Source of the DNA: Perca fluviatilis | Taxonomy: Eukaryota; Chordata; Actinopteri; Perciformes; Percidae | Length of the DNA: 64,000 nt | Direction: 5' to 3' | Assembly: GCF_010015445.1 (NCBI RefSeq) | Contig: NC_053121.1 | Location: 32,043,434-32,107,433 of the forward strand | Shown: one piece after another, positions 36,263 through 49,404 of the stretch | Layout: each line of letters begins with the position of its first letter | Numbering within the stretch: the stretch's first letter is position 1 | The notes under the pieces: generated by a model | The model's database searches: none | Seen by the model: the letters and a program-made list of their open reading frames with translations, nothing else | Told to the model about the DNA's origin: nothing | Made by a program: the position numbers and the translations under genes

Positions 36263-37390
36263 GTCAACACCTTGCTAACCAGCTAGATAGCTAGCTAACC
36301 ATCTAATTACATAGTTGGCTGTCTATCAAGCTGTCATAACAGTAACATAAACACTATTTCTACTTTTGTTCTCGCAACGAAAAATGAAATAATTGCCACT
36401 GTTGTAAAGTATCATAAACCACTGTGCAGTGTTTTGGCATCTGATAAGCCTTCAAACTCATGGATCTATTACTCAAACTGGCCTCCCTGGATTGTACATT
36501 GTCTTACCGGTACCTGAAACAACATGAATATGACATCAATATGATTCAGTCTTTGAAACACATCTTACAGATATTAAACATAGACATTAGTTTAACTTTA
36601 ACGGATTAAAAGGTAAATGTATGTGCCACCTTAGGGGACATTTGACAGCTTGTTTGGCTTTCTCTAGTCTGTGTAAAAACCAGGCAGTCGGAAGGAGTCA
36701 ACATTCGCTACCATCAGGATACAGTCGGACCCACATACAGAATAGAAGCTGGTTAGGGGCCAACTAGAGGGGTGCAACAAATAATACCCCCTTTGTATGT
36801 TCCAAATATCCCCTGCTGAAGCTCCCTGAGCCCGGCTCTCTGCTCGGGGTATCCCAACACCACATTAAGAGCTGCTTACAAGTGGATAAGGTGTAAGTTT
36901 TGGGGGGATTTGAAATGGGAGCTGGAGGAGTGGGTACGGTAATGTCACAAAGCGAGCTACTAGCTAGTATGTCTCCTTTTTTTCCTGTGATTAAAAAGCA
37001 GGTTTGTGCCTCCTTTTTTTGTTCACTTCAACAAGGTCCAGTGCCATGTTTGGAGAATGGCTAAACAAATGGGCTATTATTTGCTGCAGTAATTCCAGAG
37101 GTCCACTGGACAGGCCGGGGGAGTAACGGTATCCCAATGTATATCCTCTGCCGGCCTCAGACATCTTCATCAAGATTTAAGTTACCCATTGTAGCTGAAA
37201 TGAAATCAATCCCACCAGGCTCTTCTGTGAGGAGGACCATTTGGCTGTCAGAGTAGGAGTTGTGTTTCCATGTAGCTGAGCTGTGTGTATACATCAGTGT
37301 TGGTTAAGCATGTGGTTAAGTAGATTCCTTTGGGCACTATGAGACCTTTTGCTTTTTTTTGTGTTAAAGAGGAATACCTAACATTAGCAT

Positions 37391-37645
37391 TAGGGCTGCA
37401 ACTAATGATTATTGACTATTCTCATGATTACTTTTCCAAACAATTCTAAAATAGTTGAATAAAAGTAACCATAATGATAATAACCTGAAGACACATATTT
37501 AAATTGCCTTTTTTGTTTGACCAGCTGTCCAAAACACTAAGATTAACATTGACATGAAAAGAAATGAAAAGCAGCTTATTATAATCCCATGCGATGATGC
37601 TGAAACCAGCAAATATTTGACAATTTTGTTTATCAATTACTTTTT
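37391..37645 (+). mobile_element. hAT-type MITE, 'gggctgcaactaa' family, copy 3
   Basis: Left end tagggctgcaactaatgatt is intact. The body is diverged, and the right end fades into tttatcaattacttttttt without the gcagccc terminus. Related short fragments lie at about 33150-33235 and 56365-56445. Confidence 0.6.
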
Positions 37646-38427
37646 TTTTTAAAACAAAGAATTTTCAGAAGAATTGTTGTTCATTTTCGGTTGACTTATC
37701 ATCTGATGCTTTGTCTTGTTTATGTGTCTGTGCCAGAAAGGGGAGAAACTGATGTGTTTTAATGGAAGCACTGGTTCTGTAAGGATCTGTTGTTGCTGCC
37801 CTTTGTGTTGATTCAACTTTAGCTGGCAACTTTGCACACTGGTTGCCCAAGATGTAAGCAACATAGCAATGTAACAAATACGAAAATGTTAAGCCACTGT
37901 TGGTTTGGGAAATTGGGAGTATACGAGGACAGTGTCCTTGACCATACCTGCCATCATAATGTCATTTAGGCTAATAGAGATACTCTTCTTTACTTTGATT
38001 TACGCTGATGAGTTGAAACCTGGAAATGCGTGTTTCCACTTGCTGGCACCGGGTTCAGTCCTGCTAAATCCTTCTGGCTTGTGTCTCCAATACCCCATCG
38101 TCTTTGCTTCGGTCCTTTCAGAATGCAGCATTAAAAGATGAGTGCACTGGCCTGTCTCCTTTGAAAACTGAAATGATTTAGTCAATGATTTTAAGGAGAA
38201 CTCTTTATGACAGAGTGTGACCCCCTAAGGTCAGTTATAGATACAACAATAATGTGAGACAGAAATATTTTTTGTGGTCTGTGAGGCCCTGCAGCCCTGC
38301 AGCAAGGACTTGGCAGATGCATCGGAAAGAGGATGACGGAGCAGTGTCACTTCATTTCCTCTTTCACAGGCTCCGCTTGATGAATGACCGTGTGAAAGGC
38401 AGCTGTTTCATAGGTTTGGGATTTTAC

Positions 38428-38430
<3 letters not shown>

Positions 38431-38471
<41 letters not shown>
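38431..38471. repeat. (TG)n microsatellite
   Basis: Perfect TG run of about 41 bp. Confidence 0.97.
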
Positions 38472-38473
<2 letters not shown>

Positions 38474-39899
38474 GTGTTGCAAAAAAGGGTACCAGCGCTT
38501 CTTTTTTTCCCTGCATGTCATCTCTGAAGTCAGAGTAATTTATGGCTGTCAGGAAGTCCCCTGAAGCGCTCTCATGCCTGAAAAAACCTTGACTCGGGTC
38601 AGATAGGCGATGGAGGGGGTTGAGAGAGTGTCACACCCAAGAAATGCTCTTGTGTATTTCTCGTGTCAAAGGACCATAGGGAGGTCCCATCCTAAATCCT
38701 GTTGCCTGAGAAATGAAAGAATTTCAGAGGCTGCCTGGTCCACTGTCCTCCGGGCCAGACCCCAGAACTAATCTCTTTCATCTCCTCTTCTTGCTAGCGG
38801 TGGGGGGGGGGGGAGATTGGTGGGTTGGGATGAGGGGATGCTACGGTCTCTTCCTCCCCCTCTTCTTCTTCCTCCTCTGGGATCTTTGCTTCTGCCGAAC
38901 AGATCGCCTTAGGGAGATGTGGCTGAGCCCTCCTCTTCTATCACCCTTCCCTATTTGCTGTATAACTCCACTGATCCCTCTGCATCGCTTCCCCACCTCC
39001 CTCCCTCTTTCCCTCCACTAAGCATTCTCCCTCCCTCCCTCCCTCCCTCCCTCCCTCCTTCCGCTCCCCTCCCTCCCTGGGCCTCTGAGCTGGACTGCCT
39101 TCCCTTTGGCTTTCCCCTCTTCCTTCCTTCCTCAGTTCCTCCACTAATAGCTCCCTTGTTCCTGACTAGTCAGGGCTGCCAGTTGAGCAGTCATTCGTGG
39201 AAGATTCATTCGCGGCACGGTAATTGTAAACAGACAGAGAGAGCGAGAGAGAGACGTCCGAGCATTAAACCTACTGGTCACAGACAGAAAGCAGAATGGA
39301 GGAACTCTGTCTCTTTCTCGGACACCTAGTTCACCATATACCTCCTCTTTTTCCCCTTCTTTCCTATATCTCCATCATCTTTATTGCTTATCCGGTTGCC
39401 CTCCTTCACAGTCTTTCCTCCTTATTTTCTGCCCCTCATAATTCAGGCACTACTTACATCCATGGGCAATCTGTGACTTTCTTTACCGCTAAATGTTGCA
39501 TGGAATTAGGTTACGCCCTCAAATGCTTAATAGAACCCAGCTACACGCTTGCTATGTTGTTTTGCTTTCCAGAAATGGAGTCACATGTTGTCTACTCCAG
39601 CTCCAGGGAGATGCATGCACCAATCACACAATGAAACAAATACACATTTCCTTGGCTTTCAAGGCATTTATACAAATTGCATCTCATACAAACAGCTAAT
39701 ATTTTGAAATTCTCTAGACTGTCTAGAGCAGCTTAAAGCACAACTGCAACAGCGTAATAGATTGATGTTTCCAGCAACCTACCTTATCAATAATCAGTTG
39801 TAATTAAGGGTAAAAAAATCAAGCTATAACAACAAAGCATGGAGTAGTTCTGTAAAATCCAAAAGCCGCATATTACATCCCAGTCTTTTTGTTTTTGTT

Positions 39900-40080
39900 T
39901 TTAAAGATTATTTTTTGGGGCATTTTTAGGCCTTTATTGACAGGACAGGTGACGAAATGAAAGGGGAGAAAGAGGGGGAATGACATGCAGCAAAGGACCG
40001 CAGTTCGGAGTCGAACCCGGGCCCGCTGCGTCGAGGAGTAATGGGCGCCCGCTCTACCAACTGAGCTATCCGGGCGCCCT
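39900..40080 (-). mobile_element. tRNA-derived SINE, copy 2 (minus)
   Basis: Read on the minus strand: agggcgcccggatagctcag, ttggtagagcgggcgccc, then the B box gggttcgactccgaactgc, ccctttgctgcatgtcattc, and the tail aggcctaaaaatgcccc with aataatctttaa. It is the most complete tRNA head of the three copies. It faces copy 3, 386 bp away. Confidence 0.9.
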
Positions 40081-40465
40081 CCCAGTCATTTTTGTAATTT
40101 GATGTTATGTATCATGAGTTTTAACTCCACTTGCGGTTCAGGCCTTGCCTCTTCATTACTGTGTGGAGAATGTGATTTCTATGCAAAGTACATTTCTTCA
40201 AGTTGCCCCAGTAACAAGCAAATGCGGTTGTTGGCTGGTGGAAACAGTAACCACGAGAGAGGATGACACAGGGAATGTGTGTAAGTAAGAATCCAGCAGT
40301 GCCGGGCAACCAGACCTGTCCCTGACCTCGAATGAATGCTCCTTAAAGCCTGCTGCAAGCTGTCAGCAGCCAACCAGTCGCCTGTTTCTCTCTTTTCCCT
40401 GCTTTTATCTCCTTTTCCTCCTGTCCTCGTTTTGATTCAGTATTTTTTTTTTATTATCTTTTCCT

Positions 40466-40653
40466 GCGCCTGGTTAGCACACCTGGTAGAGCGCGCACCC
40501 ATATACTGAGGCTCAGTCCTTGACGGAGAGCCACGGGTTTGATTCCGACCTGTGGCCCTTTGCTGCGTGTCATTCCCCTTCTCTCTCCCTTTTCATGTTT
40601 AAGCTGTCCTGTCACAAATAAATGCCTAAAATGCCCAAAAAGAAATCATAAAA
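40466..40653 (+). mobile_element. tRNA-derived SINE, copy 3 (plus)
   Basis: Plus-strand head gcgcctggttagcacacctg and gtagagcgcgcacccatata, B box gggtttgattccgacctgtg, then gccctttgctgcgtgtcatt, and the tail aaatgcctaaaatgccc with aaatcataaaa. It is in inverted orientation to copy 2 at 39900-40080. Confidence 0.88.
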
Positions 40654-42560
40654 TGGTGTCCATCATTGGCTTACCTGTGTCCCATACCATGCTCACCCAC
40701 CTTGAATGGAAAGCTACATGGGAGCATTTGCTCATTTGCGCTCTGACACAAAACCTCTAAAAGACCACGAACCCGACTATAAACATACCACAGTAAGCTT
40801 TAGCTTTGTGATCTCCTGTGTGTTTTCACTCCGTTAGCTTTTGTTGCGAGCAATAAACATGACTCAGTTGTTAGGTCATGAGTAAACATTTGCGTTCAGA
40901 TAATGCACTTTCCACAAGCCATTATGAAAAGGGCTTATTGCATAGGCAAAAACTCAGCTTCAGCATAAATGGGGCATTATATTTTCTCTCAGTAGAGTTA
41001 AATACATGTTCTGCATATGTACAAAGTTGTGTAATGACATGATTAAAGTATAGGCAGGAAGTACTGAAGAAATTATAAGAGGCAGTATTCCTTGCATTTA
41101 AAAAAAAATATATATTTTTGGTCTGTAGATCTGATCTTTGACCTCACTTCAATGGTTGCTAATATCGTTGGTAAGCAAGGAATTTAAGCTTGTCTGTCAC
41201 ACTCTTTGAAACATGATATGCTGAATGCCAAGAATGTAAATACACTGTGTATGGCCTGAACCCAAATTAGTTACTTATTCTTCCACATTTTCAGAACAAC
41301 TTATGTTTATAACACAACACAGTGCTTGTCCTCTGGTTGGTCCCACAATCCGTACAGATGTATTTCCTTTAAAGAAATGTGGAAAACTAAAAAAAGAATG
41401 AGGTTGACTGTTCTCTGCACAGATTTTCCAGTACTGCCCTTGAAAACGTTAATTTAGTGCCTTGATTACGGTGTACGGTTTCTCTCAAGACAAACAAAGC
41501 ACACTAAATGCAGCATGGCCAATTGGTCCGATCCCGAATTAAGGCGGAGGGAACTGGAGAGAAACCAATTAGGAGACGGAAGCCACTAATTAAAAGCTGC
41601 ATGCTCTACGGATTGCATCAATTTTATTTTCTTTAGCAATGGCCAGGGCCATAATTTCAGAGCTTGCTTGTACACCAGTGCACATTCCAGGACAACTGCT
41701 TTCAGTGTTTGGAAAGCACTTGTGCACAGAGGCCACACTGTCTGTCTACCACTCTCCCTTGTTGGTAGTTGGTAATGAGGAAAACAAAAAAAATCACAAA
41801 TTTGGGAAATAAAAAAAAAATAAAAATGTTGGCGACTCAACATAATTCAGAATAGACGAGAAACCATTCATGAGACGTTTTCAAACAAGAGTCTGTTTGC
41901 AGAAATGTTTCCCCTTCCTGGATTAGGTTCCATGGATTGCTGCCAATACATTTTGTGTGTTGTGAATCGGAGATTGCATTATGCTTGAGTGGTTTGGGTG
42001 GTTAACCAATACGCTTGCTTTGGAAAGCTGCAGGGAAACGTTGAGCACCTGAGGAAAGCCACAGGGTTGCTCTGAAAACTGGGCTCACAAAAGACCCGTG
42101 CCTGTATTCCACGCTTCCAGGGTAGTGGTGTTCATTTGGCAGGGTGACCCAGAGCACTTGTCTTTGTGCTCTTTTTATAAAATGAAGATACACAAGGCAT
42201 GTTCTGTTTTATATTTTTTATTTTCTTGTCAAAGTGGACGGGCAGCACTCCCAGAAATAGGTAACAAAGTGAGCCAAAGAATCACAAACTATTCAGATAT
42301 TTCCTTGGAAACGTTGCCATGCGATCAAAGCAACTCTGTAGACATCGTTTACCACATGAATAACATAAAATCAAGTCAGTGTGACATAAAATCTTATCAG
42401 GAGAGACTTTGAAAAAAAAAAAAAAAAAAGGGCCCTTGTTTTATATAAAGCTCAACTTCCTGATTCTATTTCTCACTCATTGTTTTACAGGTGATTACCT
42501 AACACCTCTTGGCAACGTTTCACCTCAAGCTGTTGTGTAACCGGTGTACATGAACTCTTG

Positions 42561-42561
<1 letters not shown>

Positions 42562-42591
<30 letters not shown>
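42562..42591. repeat. (CA)n microsatellite
   Basis: Perfect CA run of about 30 bp. Confidence 0.96.
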
Positions 42592-42596
<5 letters not shown>

Positions 42597-43729
42597 TTGA
42601 TAAGATCTACAGTATTTTGGGACTTATTCAAATTTGTTGGATGTATTTAAATGTTTGAAATATGCCATTCTTGTGATGCATAACAAGTCAAAGCAAGAAC
42701 ATACACAAACATACTAACAGATACACAACAGAGAGACACTTCTTTCATGACCCATGTGACTCTGTCGCAATACACAAGTGTGTCCTGAGTCCTCCTGTCA
42801 TTGCCTCCTTCTCAGCAGTGAGGTTAAAGCCCCCCCCCCCGACCCGACCCTTTTCTCGAATGATGGAGAGAAAAGAAAAAGAGAGAGGAAATAACTTAGA
42901 CCTTGTCTCTTCCCTTCCATTTCACCTAATGGTTTTTCCAGACCTCCAACACTGAAGGCTGACCTTCCCTCTTGCCCTGGATTTTTCCTGTACCCTACAC
43001 CTTGGATTTCAGGAAATGTACAAAACAGGATAGCACAGCACAACATATTTTATTGTGTAAGTTTTCCTTTTTTTTTAGGGACAAAAACACTTGAGAATCT
43101 AGTGACATCAGCAGCCAAGGCTGCAGTGTTTTTCCTTTTCGTTTTCCTCTGCACAAAAGTCTTGTCTGCATGGTATTCAGATCTAAGTATAACTCGCCGT
43201 AATGTGATTGTTCAGCAATACCCAAACTGACTGCTTCAATTACCGTATTTCAATTTGAGGCAGATCCTAAATGCATGTTAAAATATAGTCATTGCAAAGC
43301 AGTTATGTGCATCCTAGACATCTAAATTTTGGTTTGCGTTAATTTGATTGCATTTGTTTAGGACAATTGTTGCGTGCAAACCCTTTTTCAATAAAGCAAG
43401 GGTACAAAAGGATCCAAAACAGGCAAACAGGCCTTGTATTACAGTTATTTCCAAAGGAGCCAACTGTCCCCATATCGGATGTGATTTGCATGTTGAAACA
43501 GATGGGGCTAACGGTCCCTAAGCCCCTCTGTAATTAGTGGGCAGAAGGCCTTATTTACCTTTCAGGCCAGTATGGGCTTTGTTACATTGTTCAGGGTAGG
43601 GGTGCTGTTGAAAGCTTTACACACACAGAGGTACCTGTGTCCTTTTCCTATGCTCATAGTCACAGTAGCCCCTTGACGAGTTCAAGATCAATTTTTTAAA
43701 CATTTGTGTTTCCACCCTGCAGCACCCAT

Positions 43730-44372
43730 AGACAGTATATAATGGACCAACAGAGCCCGTTTCTCTGGACGGAGACCAGTAAAGGCTATTAGAAGCACTT
43801 TTCTGGTGATGGCCAGCTTTACTGCGCAGCCTCCAACTGAGAGAGACGATGTAAATGTGACGTGAGCAACCTGTCTGAAAGTTGTAAGTCTTCTGGTAGC
43901 TGTGCCAAGAGAAATCTCAATCATTCCCAATCTTACAGAGACGGAGAGCGTAAGGTATATGTAAGGAGATAACATTGGCACAGGCTAATTATTGCTAACT
44001 AAAATGCAAGTTAACATTAGTAATTAAACCTAAACAGCTCAAGTAAGTCGAAACTGCCTGCGAGCTTCTCCTGTACTGTACGGTAATTCCTCTACTATGT
44101 GACACAATCGTTAGCCTATTTTTACAAAAACGTCTGCTACGGAGCCATAACGTGAGTACAAGGTAATGGAGCCTTTTATACAGTGTTGTGTTTCTTTAGA
44201 ACTAAACAATGGACAAATAGAGTCTTTAAACGCTTCTGATGTAAAGTTATTCACTGTCAAGTGACGTCAAACTGAATGCTAGTCAGTGGAATGCTAACGG
44301 GAGGTGATGGCTAGGTAGCATCAAAATGGCGCCATAGGAGGTTCGAGTTCTGAAGCGAAGCTTACCCCCTTG
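43730..44372. mobile_element. Repeat insertion of 643 bp with 11-bp target duplication
   Basis: The direct repeat gcagcacccat occurs at 43719-43729 and 44373-44383, bounding a stretch that starts agacagtatataatggacc and ends gcgaagcttacccccttg. I recognise the interior as a repeated fish sequence (aactgagagagacgatgtaa, cgagcttctcctgtactgta, aaaatggcgccataggagg). No terminal inverted repeat is visible. The long duplication and lack of inverted ends favour retroposition, with the ccattatatactgtct end (minus strand) resembling a fish SINE/LINE tail. The class is uncertain. Confidence 0.65.
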
Positions 44373-45720
44373 GCAGCACCCATTCTGATAGTAATTCCTC
44401 CAGCATTGCTGGCAGTATATTGTAATTTTTCTTTGGAAGAGTACCCCTCTAATTGTAACATGTTCTTGACATGGAATTATGGATTCTTAATTAAACTTAA
44501 GCTTTTTTTTTTTTTTTATTTGCTCTTGGTAAGAAGAGCTGCCCCTCCCCCAATTTTTTATCAGCCTGACTTTGTCCAAGTACAAACGACTCAATCCTAT
44601 CTAGTTTTAGCATTTAGTTTCCAGGCATTCCAAACGGTATGTCCACAGCTATAACACGTACAGATTTAAAAGCCGACGCAAAGCTTTCCCATTCCCGTCG
44701 TCAGTGTATTTTTACTATGAATGTGTTTATTGGCAACTGCTGGTCACTACACCTGTCACTATTTTCGGCGTCACCATAACTGTGTTGTACCCATACTCTG
44801 GACTCGCCCACTCTCCACGTTCCTTACCATGTTTGCTTTTCCCAATAATTTTCCCTCTCCACAATCAAGGGGGAATTATCTGTCTTCCGGAAAAAAGAGG
44901 CAGCCCACTAATTTTAGATTGACTTGATTGAGCCTGGAGGCCATAGGGATCAAACCCACATCCGTTGAAAACCAGGGATGCTAATTCTAACCATAACATA
45001 CCAAACATGTGTTTTGCTCTCCCCAAGCGCTGATTTGAGACCTGCTTGAAGCGGAGCTCCGGAGTTGCTGCCTTCACCGCTGCAAAGGACCATTCTTTCT
45101 TGTGGCATGTTTTGTGGGTATTGGCCCACCATGTGTATATTTTTAGAGACCGGGTCGTGACACATGTACCCGGACTACTTGTTCTTTCTTAAGGACATGA
45201 GGCAGTTACTTTCCAATGCTCGCTGTTTTTGTAAGTGGATGTGTAGACATTTCATCGTAGCATAATTCGTTTTCAGGATGTTGAACCTTCATTTGTTTAT
45301 ATTAAATGTGTGAGGAACCCTGTACACAAATACTGTTTGTACAGGGCCAATCACATACCCAACTCTACACCTTTTAACTATTGATGCTTAACCTTTCATC
45401 CACGTTTATGATTGTTTAGGCCATGTGAACCTAGAATACTTTATACTCGTCTCCTAATTACAGAAACACTCAATAAAACAATCATTAAAACTATTTGCAA
45501 CAGCTTAACAGTCACTTTAAAGGATTCTATTTAAATTCAGCTCTATCGCTGCACTTTTATTGTTGGCTTATCAATCTTTCACTAGAATCATTTATTGTTC
45601 TCTTTGTTAACTTTTTTTTCACAAGTTTAATCCATCTTTATCTCTTATGTCTATGCTTTTGCCATACATGGAGCTCCTGTTTTTATGGATTGATTTGTTA
45701 AGGATTTTCTGAATGCATAC

Positions 45721-45746
45721 TGATTAGATAATATGTTATCTAATCA
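45721..45746. repeat. Palindrome with GATA-like arms
   Basis: tgattagataa and ttatctaatca are exact reverse complements with a 4-bp spacer (tatg). Confidence 0.92.
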
Positions 45747-48700
45747 CAGTTTTAGTACATACAAGGTGTGTTCCAAGTGAAATGAGATCAGACGTTGTGT
45801 TTCAATAAAGCCAAAAAAGTAAAGCATGCATGAAAAAAAAATTGCTGCACGTCAGACTTTGACGCACAGTCATCCATCAAACATGCCAGAGTATTCATTA
45901 TTAGAGATTTGTCAACAGCAGCAATACTGGGCTCCTCCAAAAACCGCATAAAGAGCGTAACAAATGGTCAGACTCAACCTTAGGTGTCTTCAAAGGGATC
46001 CTAGTAATGACAACGTTGCTAGCAGTTTAGCCCTCAGGGTCCGCTGTGGAGATGCTTAACTGTGGCTAACTACCAGACCAATTACTTACAAAGACGACCT
46101 CAATACTGCTGCCACAGGAACAATCCCAGCTCCCCCCACATCCACCCGCCCGTTTGGTCTAATAACTCTAACCTACACCCTGATCCACTGTTGGCTGAAG
46201 CCCTCAGGCCATTCTCAGCTGCTTGTGTCGCCACTTTTCCTGTCAAGACTTTGTTATTACCATCTTTGGCTTGGGAAGCTGACATTTTACAATGTGTTTA
46301 TTGGTGGGGGGGTTTTGACGAATACAGTTTTCAGGGTCTTTTTTTTCTGTTTCATGGGGGGAAAAATGGGAGGAAATCATTGTATGTATCCTGTAAAGTT
46401 TGAACTCAAAAGTTCAAGGGAAGGCAGTAGTTCACAGATGTGGAATGGTTCCGTTAATGATACCTAAACATCCTATTTATGTTTTCCTGAAACGATAGGC
46501 CTGTTAAACAAGAATGTTTACCACAAAACTCATATTTCAGAGTCAGTATGTCATGCAGTCGGGGCTTTACGCTTGTATATTTAAGGTCATGCAGACACAA
46601 GACTTTTTAGGCGCCTGTTGTTTATTTGCAAGGCACTATACAACAATGGCTGTTTATGGATTGGCAAAAGCAGGAAGTGTACAGTATCCTTTCTGGGAAA
46701 TACACATAGCCAAGTCACTTCATTAGTCTTCCCAAGCGCGGCCGTATGGGAGGGATTTAACACAATCATAGTCAATAAGGGAAGTGAACTAGCTCACAGA
46801 CTAGCGTACTATCCATCATTCTCTAAGCATGCTGCCAAGTCAACGGAGACTCCGCTGCAGTTGGTCGGACCGGCAGTCGTGTCTCATTCCTTGAGTCTTC
46901 TGCAATCCCCCCGGCTTAGTCCCCATCTGGCCAGCGGTTCCGTGCTAAAGCTGGGAGATGCGTAGGGCCTAATTCCTACACACTAAAGCATTACCGTCTG
47001 TCCATGGCCCACGGAGACAAGATGGTCGCCAGGTGTCTTCCTGCCTTCAAAGTGTCGGCATCGTTAATCATGCCCCCATCCCTTCTGCTGCGCTTCACAT
47101 GTGTTTTATTTTCCTCAGCCCTCACCCCACATACACACCCTTACTCCTTGCTTCTCTGCCTCCCTCTTTAGTTTTTGACAGTCTGTCACCCAGCTGCATT
47201 TCCTGCGGGGTTTATGTACAGTTTGGGCCCGATTGGAACCACATTGGCAAAACAGCGTGCCATCTTAATGAAGTCACTGTGATCCAAATGGGTGGGTGGT
47301 ACGCAGGGGGATAATTGGAGAAGCTGTGCCTGCCTCTAAAGGGCCAGAGGATACTCCTAACTCTCCCAGCCTGCCCTTTAGCCCCCAGCAGACTGCTGTT
47401 TCTCTCTAATGTGGCCACTTTTATTCTTGAATCCCCTCCTCCTCGCTTCATCCACTCCTTCAAAGGCGAATTCATCTTTCATCTATCTTTGCTAATGGTA
47501 TTAACGCAGCTCATGCTTGTGAACACAGCCTCCACAGCTGCAATGCCTTAAACAGCTTCAAGGAAGAAGTGCTAGCAGAACTTTTGTGTGTGTGAAAGGA
47601 ACAGGGAGGGGTATTTATGTCTTTCAAACCTATGCCAAATATTTGCGGTTTACAAGCCCAGCGATATTGCAAAGTACGGGTTATCTTTTAACAAACAGGA
47701 AGTTTAGACCGCATGGTGAGATCGTAAAACCCTATGCTTCAGTGTATCTTTTTGTGCCCCAAAACACTTTGTTATGCAGATAAATTGTGAATCATCCACG
47801 GCTTTGTGTTTGGGGAGCTCTGTCCGTTCTGTCCTGTCATAAAAGATACGCACATCCTCTTTGTGAACTTTACAGTCGTTTGTGGTTCATGTCAAGGTTA
47901 TTTTGGAAAGGCACATTGGATTTAATTTGGTGCGTTGCCTGCCGAGGCCTAGTTTCATTAACAGTGCGGAGGGTGCACTCTCAATGCCCTCGCTGACGCA
48001 AAACCAAGCAAGTAGAAAAAGAGCTCTTTCCTCTGGAAAAGCACCAGGGGGACTATTTCTGTAGTTTTAAATTGTTAAAAGAGGGGTTTGGGCCAGAGAA
48101 AGGGAGGGGGGCAGTTGTGAGCAGCAGACTGTTTCACGTGCCAGATCTGTAATGCGTTCCTCCGGGCTGGGAGCTGGCTGAACTCTGGGCCTTGGCGCTC
48201 CGGGAGAGGAAGTCCCAAGCCTGGGGAGTTTCAGACATCCTGTTTTGGAGTGCCATTGGCCAGGACCGGGGCTGTTGCACGCCACCTGCAGACTGTAGGA
48301 TCACATCTGCCATCAGACCGGGGACAGCAGCCGAACGTCACACACCTACTGCAGTTTGGCTCATAATGGCTTCTCTTTGTCTCACTATCTACTCCCCACT
48401 TTCTAAACCTACAACCCCAGTTTTTTTTTTAAATAAAGTAAACCGTAGATAAACTTGAAAACAACCCAATAATTAAATTCCAAAATTCTTATTACCATCA
48501 CTTTTCTCTATGTAGCCCTTTTCTCTACCACCTACCCTATTTCTCCAGTGTTGGGCTGGCTTTCCTTTTCTCTTAGAAGAACATTATATAATTTTGAAAT
48601 CTTTGAAATGTCGAGGAATCAGTCCTCAAAAAGAGAGTGCGTGGACGAGAGAAGCTGAAATATCTGCCGTAACATGTTATGTACTACTTGAGTTTGAGTG

Positions 48701-49344
48701 AAAACGATGCAACACAAATTTTCACCCTGCTCTTCTTTGGGCAACACATACTAAACATACCTTTTTGTTAAGTCACTGGTCGGTAAATATGATTTTATTC
48801 ATTTGTCATTCATTCTCACGTTTAGTTTATACATTGTATTGCAATTACTTACTAAAAAGGACCTACACCACTTGTTTGGATTTCACTTGGAATTTTGAGA
48901 TTGTATGCCCAAAAGAAAGTCCCAATTCATGTCTCATTCAACCTAAATATGCCTCCTTCCATCACTTTTCAGAATCTTGCTAGTGACATCCAATGCCAAC
49001 AGTGTTGGCTCTCTGACCAGCCGGGCTCTCCCTGTTCTCAGAGTCCCCTGGAGCTGATAGGACAGGAAGTTTGGTGGAGATATAGCTCCCTTGGTTGTTG
49101 CTATTTAGGACAACAGGAAAGGGTTTGTGTCTGTCTCGACCAACCCCCCTCCTCCCTTCTTGATTGGCCTGGTCTGTTTATTCAGAGTCATTATCACCAG
49201 TCCAGCTGCATTTTAGTCTTCCCTGTCCAAATGGCCACCATGTGACCTTTTTCCGGCCTACACACTGTCAGCAGGGCTTTTTCTCCATTTTGGTCACTTT
49301 GATAGATTATCAGAACTATGGGATCACAGTCATTCCCAGCAAGC

Positions 49345-49362
49345 AATGCATTGCAATGCATT
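49345..49362. repeat. 18-bp perfect palindrome aatgcattg/caatgcatt
   Basis: An exact palindrome without a spacer. It lies near the MITE at 49405. Confidence 0.92.
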
Positions 49363-49404
49363 TTTGACGTGACGTACATGTAGTATACCTAGTTTCATGT
49401 TATA

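Noticed and set aside
40029..40080. Apparent tRNA gene (A and B boxes, minus strand)
   Set aside because: It is the tRNA-like head of a SINE. The same head with the same non-tRNA body occurs at 7251 and 40466, and a proper acceptor stem is absent.
48300..48330. Possible missing AFG2A arginine-finger exon (IRPG-like reading)
   Set aside because: The residues after it (TAAERH) do not fit the family, and there is no acceptor or donor in the right place.
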